Source of the DNA: an uncultured SAR116 cluster alpha proteobacterium
Lineage (GTDB): Bacteria; Pseudomonadota; Alphaproteobacteria; Puniceispirillales; Marisalimonadaceae
NCBI GenBank assembly: GCA_902623995.1
Contig: CACNWE010000002.1
Coordinates: 62,001-126,000 of the forward strand
Length of the DNA: 64,000 nucleotides
Reading direction: 5' to 3'
Each line of letters begins with the position of its first letter. Positions within the stretch are counted from its first letter, which is position 1. Positions 42,311 through 51,598 of this stretch are shown here, piece after piece. The notes under the pieces are model-generated. The model was given only the letters and a program-made list of their open reading frames with translations, ran no database searches and was not told where the DNA came from. The translations under genes and the position numbers were made by a program.

Positions 42311-43114
42311 TTTATTTTCTTTTTCTTCCTTTATTCTGGTGATAAGTTCAAAAGACCATTTACTATCTTTTCTATTTCCTTTTTTATGATCCATGAATTT
42401 TCCTAATACACTTGATACAAAGACATGATCGTCATTTTTGACGTTTACTAAACCATGACTGGTTATATCAAAATTTTTTATACCTTTATTTTTTTCTAGA
42501 TTTTTTCTTACAACATCAAAGATATAACTATCATGCCATTCTTTTTCTTTAAACAAATCACCATCATCATACATTTTCATCATATTCTGCCAAAAAATTT
42601 TATGTATTGGATGTTCGGTATTAAATATTAAAAAGCCACATTCAGAATAGGTTAAATGTTTGATTGAAATATTTTCTCTACCTAGATATGACATATAAGT
42701 AATGTCAGATATTAGTGTATCAAGAAATTCTAATGGAATTTTTTTGTATGTCTTTATATCCGCATCTAGCCAGATTAAGTATTTAGCTTTTGTATTTTTA
42801 AGTGCTGATGAAATCGCATACACTTTATGAGCAAACCTAAAAACATTAAAACGAAAATCATCAGTATACTTTTCTTTATCCTTAAATTTTTCAATAAAAT
42901 ATTTATATTCTGGAACATATTCATAAAAATCTTTAATTATAATTTTAGGTTTTACTGCACTATCATCTAAGTTTGAGCTTTTTTCAATAAATGCCGTTAA
43001 CGTAATTTCATCAGGCCAGTTAGCAAAAAAACTATTAATCATCTCAACACCGTATGGATGCTTGTTCAAATTAAAAGTAGTTACCGCACTATATTTATTA
43101 TTTGGTATTGACAT
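42305..43114 (-). CDS. glycosyltransferase-like protein with DAD motif
   Basis: 269 aa. An N-terminal nucleotide-sugar-like fold (YSAVTTFNLNKHPYGVEMIN), then YLIWLDADIKTYKKIPLEFL with a DxD-type motif and ECGFLIFNTEHPIHKIFW, a pattern seen in polysaccharide glycosyltransferases. Donor unknown. Same strand as, and 13 bp downstream of, the 43128 gene. Confidence 0.65.
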   Translation of the reverse strand: MSIPNNKYSAVTTFNLNKHPYGVEMINSFFANWPDEITLTAFIEKSSNLDDSAVKPKIIIKDFYEYVPEYKYFIEKFKDKEKYTDDFRFNVFRFAHKVYAISSALKNTKAKYLIWLDADIKTYKKIPLEFLDTLISDITYMSYLGRENISIKHLTYSECGFLIFNTEHPIHKIFWQNMMKMYDDGDLFKEKEWHDSYIFDVVRKNLEKNKGIKNFDITSHGLVNVKNDDHVFVSSVLGKFMDHKKGNRKDSKWSFELITRIKEEKENKS

Positions 43115-43127
43115 TATTTATCATCGC

Positions 43128-44027
43128 TTAAATTTGAAAATTATTTATCGTTTTCCAAGCTAATCCACTTTTTATTTCTTCTAGTTTAAATTGACAGTAA
43201 GAAAGCCATTTACATAATTCTTCCCTTTTTGGCTCATTTTCAAAAATTGGGTTATTCAAACCATATTTTAAATCTGAAAGTTTGAAACTTAAACTATAAC
43301 AGCAATTATGTTTATCAACAATTACTGGTATACCTTTTAGAACAGCATCTAGTGCTACTTGACTATTATAAGCAATTACAATTGAAGCTTCATTTAAATC
43401 ATCTTCTAAGGAAATATTTTTAGCCTCTTCGTTTTCTTTCAAGCCTATATATATGCCTTTTGAGTCAACTATAGGTTCATTTGGTTTTGCCCGAATTTTT
43501 ACTTTTTTAAAATCTTTTGATGATAGAGTTACTTTGAGAAAATTAATTATGTTCTTCTCCCAATCATTCTCATTAAAATACCAACAAATTGCGTTAGTGG
43601 GAGGAATAATTAAGATATTATTTCCTCTTTCAGAAAAACTTCTCCATGGCATTATAGAGTTATCTTGAGAAAAAAACTTTTCCCATCTAAAATTCGTTAC
43701 TTTTTTTAAATTATTAACAGTATGTTTATTTTTCGAAATTCTTAACCAAAAGTCATCTTTATAACCTCCATTGAAATAAGCATGATCAATATAATATCTA
43801 TCTAAATTTTTATTTGCAGCCTCTTTTAGAAGATGACCAGTTCCTCTCAGGATACCTTGAGTAGCTATAGCATCTATGTTCGCAGGTATTCCATTTTTTA
43901 AAAAGTTGTTTATGTGAACAATTTCAGATTGCCAACCTTTTATGTGTGTATTAACAGCATTTGAAAAGATACTGACAATTTCAGCAGTTAATTGTTTATC
44001 AGTAATATAGGAAATTAATGTTTTCAT
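43128..44027 (-). CDS. capsule/surface-glycan synthesis-like protein
   Basis: 299 aa. No strong motif. The C-terminal part (VKIRAKPNEP, SIVIAYNSQVALDAVLKGIP, VIVDK) resembles GT-B fold glycan-processing proteins in which a Ser/His site binds the nucleotide. Upstream of a glycosyltransferase-like gene on the same strand and divergent from asnB. Confidence 0.55.
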   Translation of the reverse strand: MKTLISYITDKQLTAEIVSIFSNAVNTHIKGWQSEIVHINNFLKNGIPANIDAIATQGILRGTGHLLKEAANKNLDRYYIDHAYFNGGYKDDFWLRISKNKHTVNNLKKVTNFRWEKFFSQDNSIMPWRSFSERGNNILIIPPTNAICWYFNENDWEKNIINFLKVTLSSKDFKKVKIRAKPNEPIVDSKGIYIGLKENEEAKNISLEDDLNEASIVIAYNSQVALDAVLKGIPVIVDKHNCCYSLSFKLSDLKYGLNNPIFENEPKREELCKWLSYCQFKLEEIKSGLAWKTINNFQI

Positions 44028-44135
44028 ATGTATTAATTAAAATATTTTTAAAAGATTTTAAATTTAATTTTTGATATATTTAATTTTTTTAACGTAAATT
44101 ATTTTAATTAATAATAATTATCTTATAGGTTTCTA

Positions 44136-45839
44136 ATGTGTGGAATTTATGGAATATCTGAGAGAAACCTTTCTTGGGTAAAATCATATATGCGCAAGTG
44201 TCATTACAGAGGACCTGACAACAATAATACTTACTGTGATGAAAACGTTACTTTAGGACATAATTTACTATCAATTACAGATACTCCATCACAAGGAATT
44301 CAACCATGGAAGACAAATAAAGGAAATATTTTAATTTATAATGGAGAAATCTTTAATTATCATGATCTTTGTAATCGATATAAAAAGTTCAAACCAAAAA
44401 CACAATGCGATACCGAATTATTAGCGTGGGGTCTTGATGAATTTGGAATTGATTTTTTAGAAGAAATTGATTCTATGCATGCTTTCGCTTTATGGGATAT
44501 AAAAAAAAAGCACCTTATCTTAAGTAGAGATCATGCAGGCATCAAACCCTTATACTATTCTCTAATACAAGGTATTCTTGTTTTTGGATCTGAAGCCAAA
44601 GGATTGCTTGATATTGTGCCAGGTTCCAGAAATATAGACTATACAGCATTTGCATGCTGGAACATCTCTGGTTTGAATATATCAATTAATAGTTTTTTTA
44701 AAGGTATAAAAAAAATAATGCCTGGTGAGACTCTGAAATACGATATTAAAACTAAAAAATTAACCCAAATAAAACGAAATATTATATTAGGTGGCAAAGG
44801 GTTATCATTTAATGAAGAAGAGTTTAGAGAAGTATTTGACAAAACAATTCAAGAAAGTTTAATTGGCACAAGACCAATTGGAACATTTCTGAGCGGTGGA
44901 CTTGATTCAGCAATGATTGCTATTCATGCTGAGAAATATACAAATCAGAAAACATTTACTAATCATATTCAGCCTTGTCCAGCTGATCCTAATGAAGATT
45001 ATAATTCTGATAGCTCTGAAGCAAAAAAATTAGCTCATGATTCTGGTTTTAATCATACAATGGTTGTTCACTCACCTAAATTATATGCAAAATATTGGAA
45101 GACTAGTGTCGAAGCTTTAGAAGAGCCGCTATATAATCCTAGCATACCAATGTACGCACATATGAATGATGTTATGAGTAAACATGGAATTGTAATAACT
45201 TTAGCAGGTGATATGGGTGATGAGATACTTTGTGGTTACCCCTCATATATAAATGCTTACAGACAAAATTTTAAATCACATAGAGAATGCGTATTGTTTT
45301 GGCTTACTAAAAGATTGATAAGACCACCATCATTTAAAATGAAGATAAATATAAATGAATTGATAGACTTACTAATTGATACAATTTTTCCAGCATCTTT
45401 ATGGGATAAAGATGACCCTGTATCAAGCTATATGAGATTAGATCAGCAGGGCTTATGTTCAGAGGACTATTTTAGAAGAAATGATAGACTAGGAATGCTT
45501 TACTCAATGGAAGGTAGATTTCCATTTGCCAGTAAAAAAATGATTAGCTATTGCATGAATATTCACTCTTCATTTAAGATGAATAATACATTAGAAAGTT
45601 TAAAAAGTATTAGTAGGAATTCCTACCAAAACATCTTACCACAAAGCATAATTGAAAAGTCAAAAACTGGCTGGACCGCACCAATAAATTTATGGAGATT
45701 CCAGTATAAAAAAGAATGTAGTGAAATAAATAGAATTGCTAGACAAATAACTGATATAAAAAAATTACCCGAAGATAAAAGATGGGCACCTTTACTTCAT
45801 TTTATGACGTGGAAAAAAACTTATAATATGAATTTTTAG
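44136..45839 (+). CDS. asnB: asparagine synthase (glutamine-hydrolysing)-family amidotransferase
   Basis: 567 aa. The class II glutaminase domain starts MCGIYGI with the catalytic Cys2. YRGPDN, YNGEIFN and the CDTE segment follow. The synthetase domain has the PP-loop FLSGGLDSAMIA near residue 250 and LAGDMGDEILCGY. In glycan clusters such proteins often amidate sugar carboxylates or build special residues instead of making asparagine; context favours this, but plain asparagine synthesis is possible. Confidence 0.85.
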   Translation: MCGIYGISERNLSWVKSYMRKCHYRGPDNNNTYCDENVTLGHNLLSITDTPSQGIQPWKTNKGNILIYNGEIFNYHDLCNRYKKFKPKTQCDTELLAWGLDEFGIDFLEEIDSMHAFALWDIKKKHLILSRDHAGIKPLYYSLIQGILVFGSEAKGLLDIVPGSRNIDYTAFACWNISGLNISINSFFKGIKKIMPGETLKYDIKTKKLTQIKRNIILGGKGLSFNEEEFREVFDKTIQESLIGTRPIGTFLSGGLDSAMIAIHAEKYTNQKTFTNHIQPCPADPNEDYNSDSSEAKKLAHDSGFNHTMVVHSPKLYAKYWKTSVEALEEPLYNPSIPMYAHMNDVMSKHGIVITLAGDMGDEILCGYPSYINAYRQNFKSHRECVLFWLTKRLIRPPSFKMKININELIDLLIDTIFPASLWDKDDPVSSYMRLDQQGLCSEDYFRRNDRLGMLYSMEGRFPFASKKMISYCMNIHSSFKMNNTLESLKSISRNSYQNILPQSIIEKSKTGWTAPINLWRFQYKKECSEINRIARQITDIKKLPEDKRWAPLLHFMTWKKTYNMNF

Positions 45840-45888
45840 GATTAATTACCTCTAAAATTTATAAAAATATTTTTATAAAGAAACTTTT

Positions 45889-46797
45889 TTAACTTATCCT
45901 AATTAAATTTAATAAAGCTTGGTATAAAGTATTTTTAAATTTTTCAAAATTACACTTTTCTAAAGTGTGATTTCTAATTTTTTCATGATCTATATTTTGT
46001 AAATTTTGTTTGATGGATAGAAAATCTATATGATCGTTCTCTTTGTATAATATGTGTGCGAATTGACTTAGTGTATTCGTAGGGTACATCCATGCTTGCA
46101 ACATTGTAATTCCGCCACAAGCTGCTATTTCTTGTGCAACCATTCCTTGTGTTTCTCTATGAGTTGGAAAAAATATATCTGTTTTTCTATAATATTCAAC
46201 TATTTCATTAAAGGGTAGAAATTTTGCAATTTGTACATTTGTTTTTGTTATTTCTGGTGTCAATCTATTTAATTCTATTCCTTTTGATGTATGATAAAAT
46301 ATTCGTAAGGGTATGTTAGAATTTTTAATTGAATCAAAAATTTTATTTATTGATTTAATCGATACTTCCCTTTCATTTTCATTTTGGTATTTAAAATGAT
46401 CAATATAAATTGTAAGTTTGTCATCATTATACTTTTCAGGATAAAGTTCATCAGAAATTATATATTTAGGTAAATATACATAATGATCATACAACTTTTT
46501 TTTTGATGGTAGAAAATAAAAATATAGATCTTCAAAATTAGTTCTTGGATCCATGCCACTATCGCCCATATCGACAAGTTTTTTACAATATGGTAAAATT
46601 TTATTTGGATCTAATTTTCTTTTAACTATTGACCTAATACCAACAAGAATTATTATATCATATTTTTTTTGGGGGTAGCCTTTTATTATATCTATTTCAA
46701 ATTTATTTTTATAGTATGACAAAGCTTTGTTAAAGGCTTTAATTGTTATTTTTTCCCATGGTCCATTAGTAAATTTTGTTAGGCAAATTTTGATCAT
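45889..46797 (-). CDS. GT4-like glycosyltransferase
   Basis: 302 aa. The C-terminal half has the retaining GT-B pattern: IAKFLPFNEIVEYYRKTDIF, then FPTHRETQGMVAQEIAACGG with the E-x7-E-like donor-binding motif. The N-terminal half is less conserved (YDIIILVGIRSIVKRKLDPN). Its start overlaps the stop of the upstream FkbM gene by 4 bp. Confidence 0.7.
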   Translation of the reverse strand: MIKICLTKFTNGPWEKITIKAFNKALSYYKNKFEIDIIKGYPQKKYDIIILVGIRSIVKRKLDPNKILPYCKKLVDMGDSGMDPRTNFEDLYFYFLPSKKKLYDHYVYLPKYIISDELYPEKYNDDKLTIYIDHFKYQNENEREVSIKSINKIFDSIKNSNIPLRIFYHTSKGIELNRLTPEITKTNVQIAKFLPFNEIVEYYRKTDIFFPTHRETQGMVAQEIAACGGITMLQAWMYPTNTLSQFAHILYKENDHIDFLSIKQNLQNIDHEKIRNHTLEKCNFEKFKNTLYQALLNLIRIS

Positions 46798-47699
46798 TTT
46801 TTTATTAAAAAAATATCAATAGTTGTTTTTTTTTGTAAAGTTTTTTTTATTAAATTTATTGTTTCGTCTAAATTAATTATTTTTAGATTGTCATATTTCA
46901 CATATTGAAAATTATTTGATAATGTTTTTATAAAATGTATTATATCATTTTCAGGATTATAATTGATTATTTCAATCTGAATTGATTTTATTGACAAGTT
47001 ATTTAAATCATTAAGTAATTTTAACTCGCTACCCTCTATATCAATTTTTATAAAATCAATACTTTCTAAAGAATTTTTCTCACAAAAATTAGTGAGTGTA
47101 CTTGAAGTCATTGTGGTATAATTTTTAAAATCTGTAGAAAAATCTTTTACCGTATTCATTGTAGCAATTTCATTTGTGATTTCTTGAATCCCATTTTGAT
47201 TTGAAATTATTAGGTTATATGGAAGTACAAATTTTGATATAGATGGGTTATATTTTAAATTTTTTAATAATATTTCATAGTTTTTTTGTGAGCCTTCAAT
47301 GCTGTAAATATTAGTTTTTTTAAATTCTTTTGCTAAAGATAAGCTGTATTCTCCCCAACAAGCTCCAAGGTCAATTATTACTTCAGGGTTTATCTCATAA
47401 TTTTTAATAAAAGATATTGTGTTTTTCACCTCTGAGATATAGGGAGATCCAGATCTTTTTAAGAAAAAAAAGGTATCAAGTTTAAATTTTATATCATCAA
47501 TTAATATACAAGGATCATTTTTCTCGAAGATAATATTGTTTTGAAAATCAAAAAATCTTAGATATTGAGAAGTATTTTTTAGAAGTTGTAAAATAAGTTT
47601 TGCTCTTAAAAATTTATTTTCATTATTTAAAAGAAATTCATCTTTATTTTTATTTATTATTGCATTGTTAGTTCTTTTAATAAATTCTTGATATTCCAT
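46794..47699 (-). CDS. FkbM-family methyltransferase
   Basis: 301 aa SAM-dependent methyltransferase. Motif I is VIIDLGACWGEYSLSLAKEF and the FkbM signature block is SIDFIKIDIEGSELKLLNDL. An N-terminal extension of about 100 residues is helical. Likely O-methylates a sugar of the surface glycan. Coupled to the GT4-like gene downstream. Confidence 0.8.
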   Translation of the reverse strand: MEYQEFIKRTNNAIINKNKDEFLLNNENKFLRAKLILQLLKNTSQYLRFFDFQNNIIFEKNDPCILIDDIKFKLDTFFFLKRSGSPYISEVKNTISFIKNYEINPEVIIDLGACWGEYSLSLAKEFKKTNIYSIEGSQKNYEILLKNLKYNPSISKFVLPYNLIISNQNGIQEITNEIATMNTVKDFSTDFKNYTTMTSSTLTNFCEKNSLESIDFIKIDIEGSELKLLNDLNNLSIKSIQIEIINYNPENDIIHFIKTLSNNFQYVKYDNLKIINLDETINLIKKTLQKKTTIDIFLIKK

Positions 47700-47798
47700 A
47701 ATAAATGATTATTCCAGAAAAATTTTTAATATAATTAGGATATATTCTAATAATGTAACGTTTTGATAAATTTTATGATATATGTTTGAATGTAGCAC

Positions 47799-48599
47799 AT
47801 GACAAAAGAAGCTGAAATATTTAAATCAAAAAATTTGTTAAATTATGAAGAATTAAGTGTAAGCGACTTCAATAAGTTCCCAGCATTAACAGGTATATAT
47901 AATTTTACTGCGGGGAAATATGAGTTTAATCTTATTTGTATAAAAAACGATGATACGTCAGTTGTGTCGTATTTTTGGAAAGGTCATCATGATAAAGTAG
48001 GATTAGATCTATGGTCTAAAATCACAGAAAATGAGGGCGTATTTATTGATGTGGGGTCTCATACAGGCCTATATACTATTGTAGGGTTACTCTCTAATAA
48101 AAATAATTTTCTTATATCAATTGAGCCAAGCTTTATTAACTTAGGAAGAATGAAATCAAATTTAAGATTAAACAATCTTTTTAAAAATAATTCTTGTTTT
48201 TTGGGAGCTGCATCAAATTATTCAGGTCAAGGTTTATTTATGAGTCATCCTGACAAGACATTTACATCAAAAGGAGGTAGGATTGCATCGTCGGGAGAAA
48301 AAATTAATGTAATTAAACTTGATGACATTTCAATAAGTGGAAATAAAAAAATTAATGGGATAAAAATTGATACTGAAGGAGAAGATTATAAAGTTTTATT
48401 GGGAGCGGAAAATATTATAAAAAATTTTAAACCACATATAATTATTGAAATGAGAGAAACTAACAAAACAGATATCATTGAATTTCTTTCAAAGTTTAAT
48501 TATCAATTCTATATTATATCAGAAAAAATCGTTCCTTTAGAATTACAAAACTATAAAATTCAAAATGTAGCTAATATTTATGCCTCAGTTAATAGTTAA
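47799..48599 (+). CDS. FkbM-family methyltransferase
   Basis: 266 aa with motif I FIDVGSHTGLYTIVGLLS and the FkbM block INGIKIDTEGEDYKVLLGAE. Divergent from the other FkbM gene with 99 bp between starts. The substrate is probably a glycan residue. No clear SD before ATG 47799. Confidence 0.8.
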   Translation: MTKEAEIFKSKNLLNYEELSVSDFNKFPALTGIYNFTAGKYEFNLICIKNDDTSVVSYFWKGHHDKVGLDLWSKITENEGVFIDVGSHTGLYTIVGLLSNKNNFLISIEPSFINLGRMKSNLRLNNLFKNNSCFLGAASNYSGQGLFMSHPDKTFTSKGGRIASSGEKINVIKLDDISISGNKKINGIKIDTEGEDYKVLLGAENIIKNFKPHIIIEMRETNKTDIIEFLSKFNYQFYIISEKIVPLELQNYKIQNVANIYASVNS

Positions 48600-48855
48600 A
48601 ATTTTCAAGTAAAAAATAAAAATTATCATTTTTGAAATAGTTACCTTTTTTAATTAATGTTCAATTATTATAATGTAGGTTGGTGATGTATAAAAGGTGT
48701 TCATAATTAAAACTATCTAAAAAAGGTAATAAACTTATTATTTTTTATATTTTAAGGATGAAAAAAGAATATAGTAACGACAACTTCAACACTTGTAGAT
48801 TTAAATCAAGTCTAAAAATTTTTTTATGGTCATATAAAGAATAGGAAGAGGTTAA

Positions 48856-49514
48856 ATGTTTAAACATATTATTGCTGATGGCAAATAATGGACAGTATTT
48901 GAACCAGATAAAGCTACAATTTTAAAAAGTAAACAAATTGATTTTGTAAGAAAAGATGCAAAATACATAGAATATATATTATCCATATCAGACACATTTG
49001 ATAACGCTATTGATTGTGGAGCTTGCTACGGCTTTTGGACATATTTGTTACAACCCTACTTTAGAAATATATATGCTTTTGAACTAGTAAATGCTCATAG
49101 AATTTGTTTTTTAAAAAATATGGAAAATTTTAATATTAGTAACTATAAACTATTTCCCTTTGGATTGGGTAATAAAGCAATTAATTGTTCAGTTGGTAAT
49201 AATGTGTGGGCAATTGAAAAATTTGGATATGCAGCATTCAATGCTCATGTCATTGAAGATAAAAATGGTGATGAAAAATCAGGACTTTAGACTCTTTTAA
49301 TTTAAGCAATATTAGTTTTATTAAAATTGATGTTGAAGGTTATGAAATTAATCTCTTAAAAGGGGCTTATGAAACAATTAAAAGAGACAAACCAGTAATT
49401 TTTATTGAGAAAACAATAACAAACGATAATGATCTAGTAAATTTTTTAAATGATCTTGGATATGATATTTTTAAAGAATTTGAAAAAGATATTTTGTTTA
49501 AAAAAATTAAATAG
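48856..49514 (+). pseudogene. FkbM-family methyltransferase pseudogene
   Basis: Starts with AGGAAGAGG and ATG 48856 (MFKHIIADGK), then an in-frame TAA, continues as WTVFEPDKATILKSKQIDFV and an FkbM motif I region (IDCGACYGFWTYL), then breaks near 49285 by a frameshift. The other frame continues TLDSFNLSNISFIKIDVEGY, the FkbM signature, to TAG 49514. Two independent lesions make a dead gene likely. A 28-codon ORF starting near 48759 just upstream may be part of the same decayed region. Confidence 0.85.
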
Positions 49515-49825
49515 ATATTTTTCAGTCAAAAATTTAGTTAATTATTTTTAAAAAATCTTCCTTCAAAAAAAAGATTAGAAAGCTTGTTTGACTGTTATCG
49601 TCATTATGAAATAACTCAAAAAAAGTCTCCCAAATAGATTAGATTGTTATAGCCCTTCCTTTTTAATTTTATCAAAATTCAATGAAATGAATTGATGAAT
49701 TTAAGGTACGTAGATTTTAGCAGTTTGTTTGGTTGAAGATTTTACCCTTTACCTTTCTGTTTAATCAAAAAAGAATTTAAAGAAAAAGTTAAAGATTATC
49801 TGAAACAAAGTAAAGGTTTACTATA
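49515..49825. other. decayed, apparently non-coding stretch
   Basis: No intact ORF. Plus-strand translation gives protein-like pieces broken by stops, e.g. SLFDCYRHYEITQKKSP and FCLIKKEFKEKVKDYLKQSK, consistent with a lost gene at the end of the glycan cluster. No RNA or terminator recognised. Confidence 0.5.
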
Positions 49826-49942
49826 ATGGATTTGTTAATTTCTATTTTCGTTGCGTTTCTTATTTTAATATGTATTTTGCCAGTAGGTATTATAGTTCAA
49901 AGATTAGTGATGTGTGCGTTTAAATGTTTGGAAAAAGAATGA
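49826..49942 (+). CDS. possible small membrane protein, 38 aa
   Basis: MDLLISIFVAFLILICILPV followed by GIIVQRLVMCAFKCLEKE: one TM helix and a short charged tail. No good ribosome site. Lies between decayed DNA and xthA, so it may be chance. Confidence 0.3.
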   Translation: MDLLISIFVAFLILICILPVGIIVQRLVMCAFKCLEKE

Positions 49943-49976
49943 ATATTTGGGGTAATTTTGGGGTAAAGGATTTTAA

Positions 49977-50762
49977 GTGAGAATTGCAACTTGGAATATT
50001 AACTCTGTAAGGCTACGTATACATCATGTTTTGCGTTTTATAAAAGAACAGAATATAGATGTTATGTGTCTACAGGAAACAAAAACTACTGACGAAAACT
50101 TTCCAAGTGAGGATTTTAGAAAAGTGGGAATGAAATACCAATATTACAGAGGAGAAAAATCCTACAATGGTGTTGCTATTGTTTCAAAATTTGAATTAAC
50201 AGACCCAGGATATATAAATTGGTGCAAAAAAAACGATACTCGACACATTTATGTGAAGATAAATAATAATATTGAACTTCATAATTTTTATGTACCTGCA
50301 GGTGGAGATGAACCAGATATTTCAATTAACCCAAAGTTTGAGCATAAAATTTCTTTCATTAATGAAATGAAAAATTATTTTTTATCTGATACAAAAAAAA
50401 ATAAAATTTTAGTTGGTGATTTAAATATCGCCCCTTTAGAACAAGATGTATGGTCACATAAACAATTACTCAACGTGGTATCGCATACCCCAATAGAAAC
50501 AGAAACTTTATTAGACATAATTCAAACTGGTGAATGGGTAGACATAATGAGAGAATTTGTTCCACACAATGAAAAACTTTATTCTTGGTGGTCATATCGC
50601 AATAGAAATTGGGAAATTTCAAATAGAGGAAGAAGACTTGATCACTTTTGGATATCAAAAAATTTATTTTCATTAGTAAAATCAGGTGTTATTTATAAGG
50701 ACACTAGGTCATGGGAAAAACCTTCGGACCATGTACCGATTATAGTTGATATTGATATTTAA
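49977..50762 (+). CDS. xthA: exodeoxyribonuclease III
   Basis: 261 aa Mg-dependent AP endonuclease and 3' exonuclease of base-excision repair. RIATWNINSVR, VMCLQETK (catalytic Glu), ILVGDLNIAP (Asp/Asn), RRLDHFWIS and KPSDHVPIIVDI (catalytic His) are all present. GTG start at 49977. Confidence 0.95.
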   Translation: MRIATWNINSVRLRIHHVLRFIKEQNIDVMCLQETKTTDENFPSEDFRKVGMKYQYYRGEKSYNGVAIVSKFELTDPGYINWCKKNDTRHIYVKINNNIELHNFYVPAGGDEPDISINPKFEHKISFINEMKNYFLSDTKKNKILVGDLNIAPLEQDVWSHKQLLNVVSHTPIETETLLDIIQTGEWVDIMREFVPHNEKLYSWWSYRNRNWEISNRGRRLDHFWISKNLFSLVKSGVIYKDTRSWEKPSDHVPIIVDIDI

Positions 50763-50785
50763 AAACAAAAATGAAAGCTTAAATT

Positions 50786-51598
50786 TTGAAAATACCATTT
50801 ATAAAAATGCATGGTTTAGGAAATGATTTTATTATTTTTGATAATATAAAGAATTCTATAATTCATGACTCAAAATTTATAAATAAAATATGTAACAGAC
50901 GCTTAGGAATTGGATGCGATCAAGTTTTGATTATTGAAAACACAAATACGCCTGAAAATTTTAAAGTTAAAATGTATAACTCTGATGGTTCGGAAACTGG
51001 TGCTTGTGGCAATGGTACAAGATGCGTAGCTGATTATCTGATGAAAAAGAATGACCTAAATTCTGTAACTATTAAAAGTATTAGTGATGACTTAGTTTGT
51101 TCTAAAACTGATAATTTAGTTACTGTAAATATGGGTGTGCCCAAGTTTAGCTGGAATGAAATACCATTATCAAAAGATCAAAATACACAAAATGTCAAAT
51201 TAGATGAGTTTGAAGCTTTCTGTTTATCAATCGGAAATCCACATGCAGTTATATTTATAAACAACTTAGAAGAGCTTGAGAATTTAAATATAAACTCTAT
51301 TGGTCCAAGGTTAGAGAAAAATTCTATTTTCCCTGAATTTGCAAATATTGAATTTGTATCTGTCTTAGAGGATAAATCTCTAAGAATGAGAGTTTGGGAA
51401 AGAGGAGCAGGCATGACCTCAGCATGTGGATCTGGAGCGTGTGCAACATTAGTAGCAGCTTCTTCATTAGACAAAAGTGCTAAGGAAAATAAAATTGTTT
51501 TAGACGGTGGAGATTTATTTATTAAGTGGCTTAATAATGGATCAGTAACTCTTTCTGGAGATACTGAAAGAGTGTTTGAAGGGTTTATTAGTGAATAA
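50786..51598 (+). CDS. dapF: diaminopimelate epimerase
   Basis: 270 aa; converts LL- to meso-diaminopimelate for lysine and peptidoglycan. Two catalytic cysteines lie in SETGACGNGTRC and TSACGSGACAT. HGLGNDFIIFDN and GNPHAVIFINN are family blocks. TTG start at 50786. Its stop is followed directly by the ATG of the mtaB-like gene. Confidence 0.95.
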   Translation: MKIPFIKMHGLGNDFIIFDNIKNSIIHDSKFINKICNRRLGIGCDQVLIIENTNTPENFKVKMYNSDGSETGACGNGTRCVADYLMKKNDLNSVTIKSISDDLVCSKTDNLVTVNMGVPKFSWNEIPLSKDQNTQNVKLDEFEAFCLSIGNPHAVIFINNLEELENLNINSIGPRLEKNSIFPEFANIEFVSVLEDKSLRMRVWERGAGMTSACGSGACATLVAASSLDKSAKENKIVLDGGDLFIKWLNNGSVTLSGDTERVFEGFISE

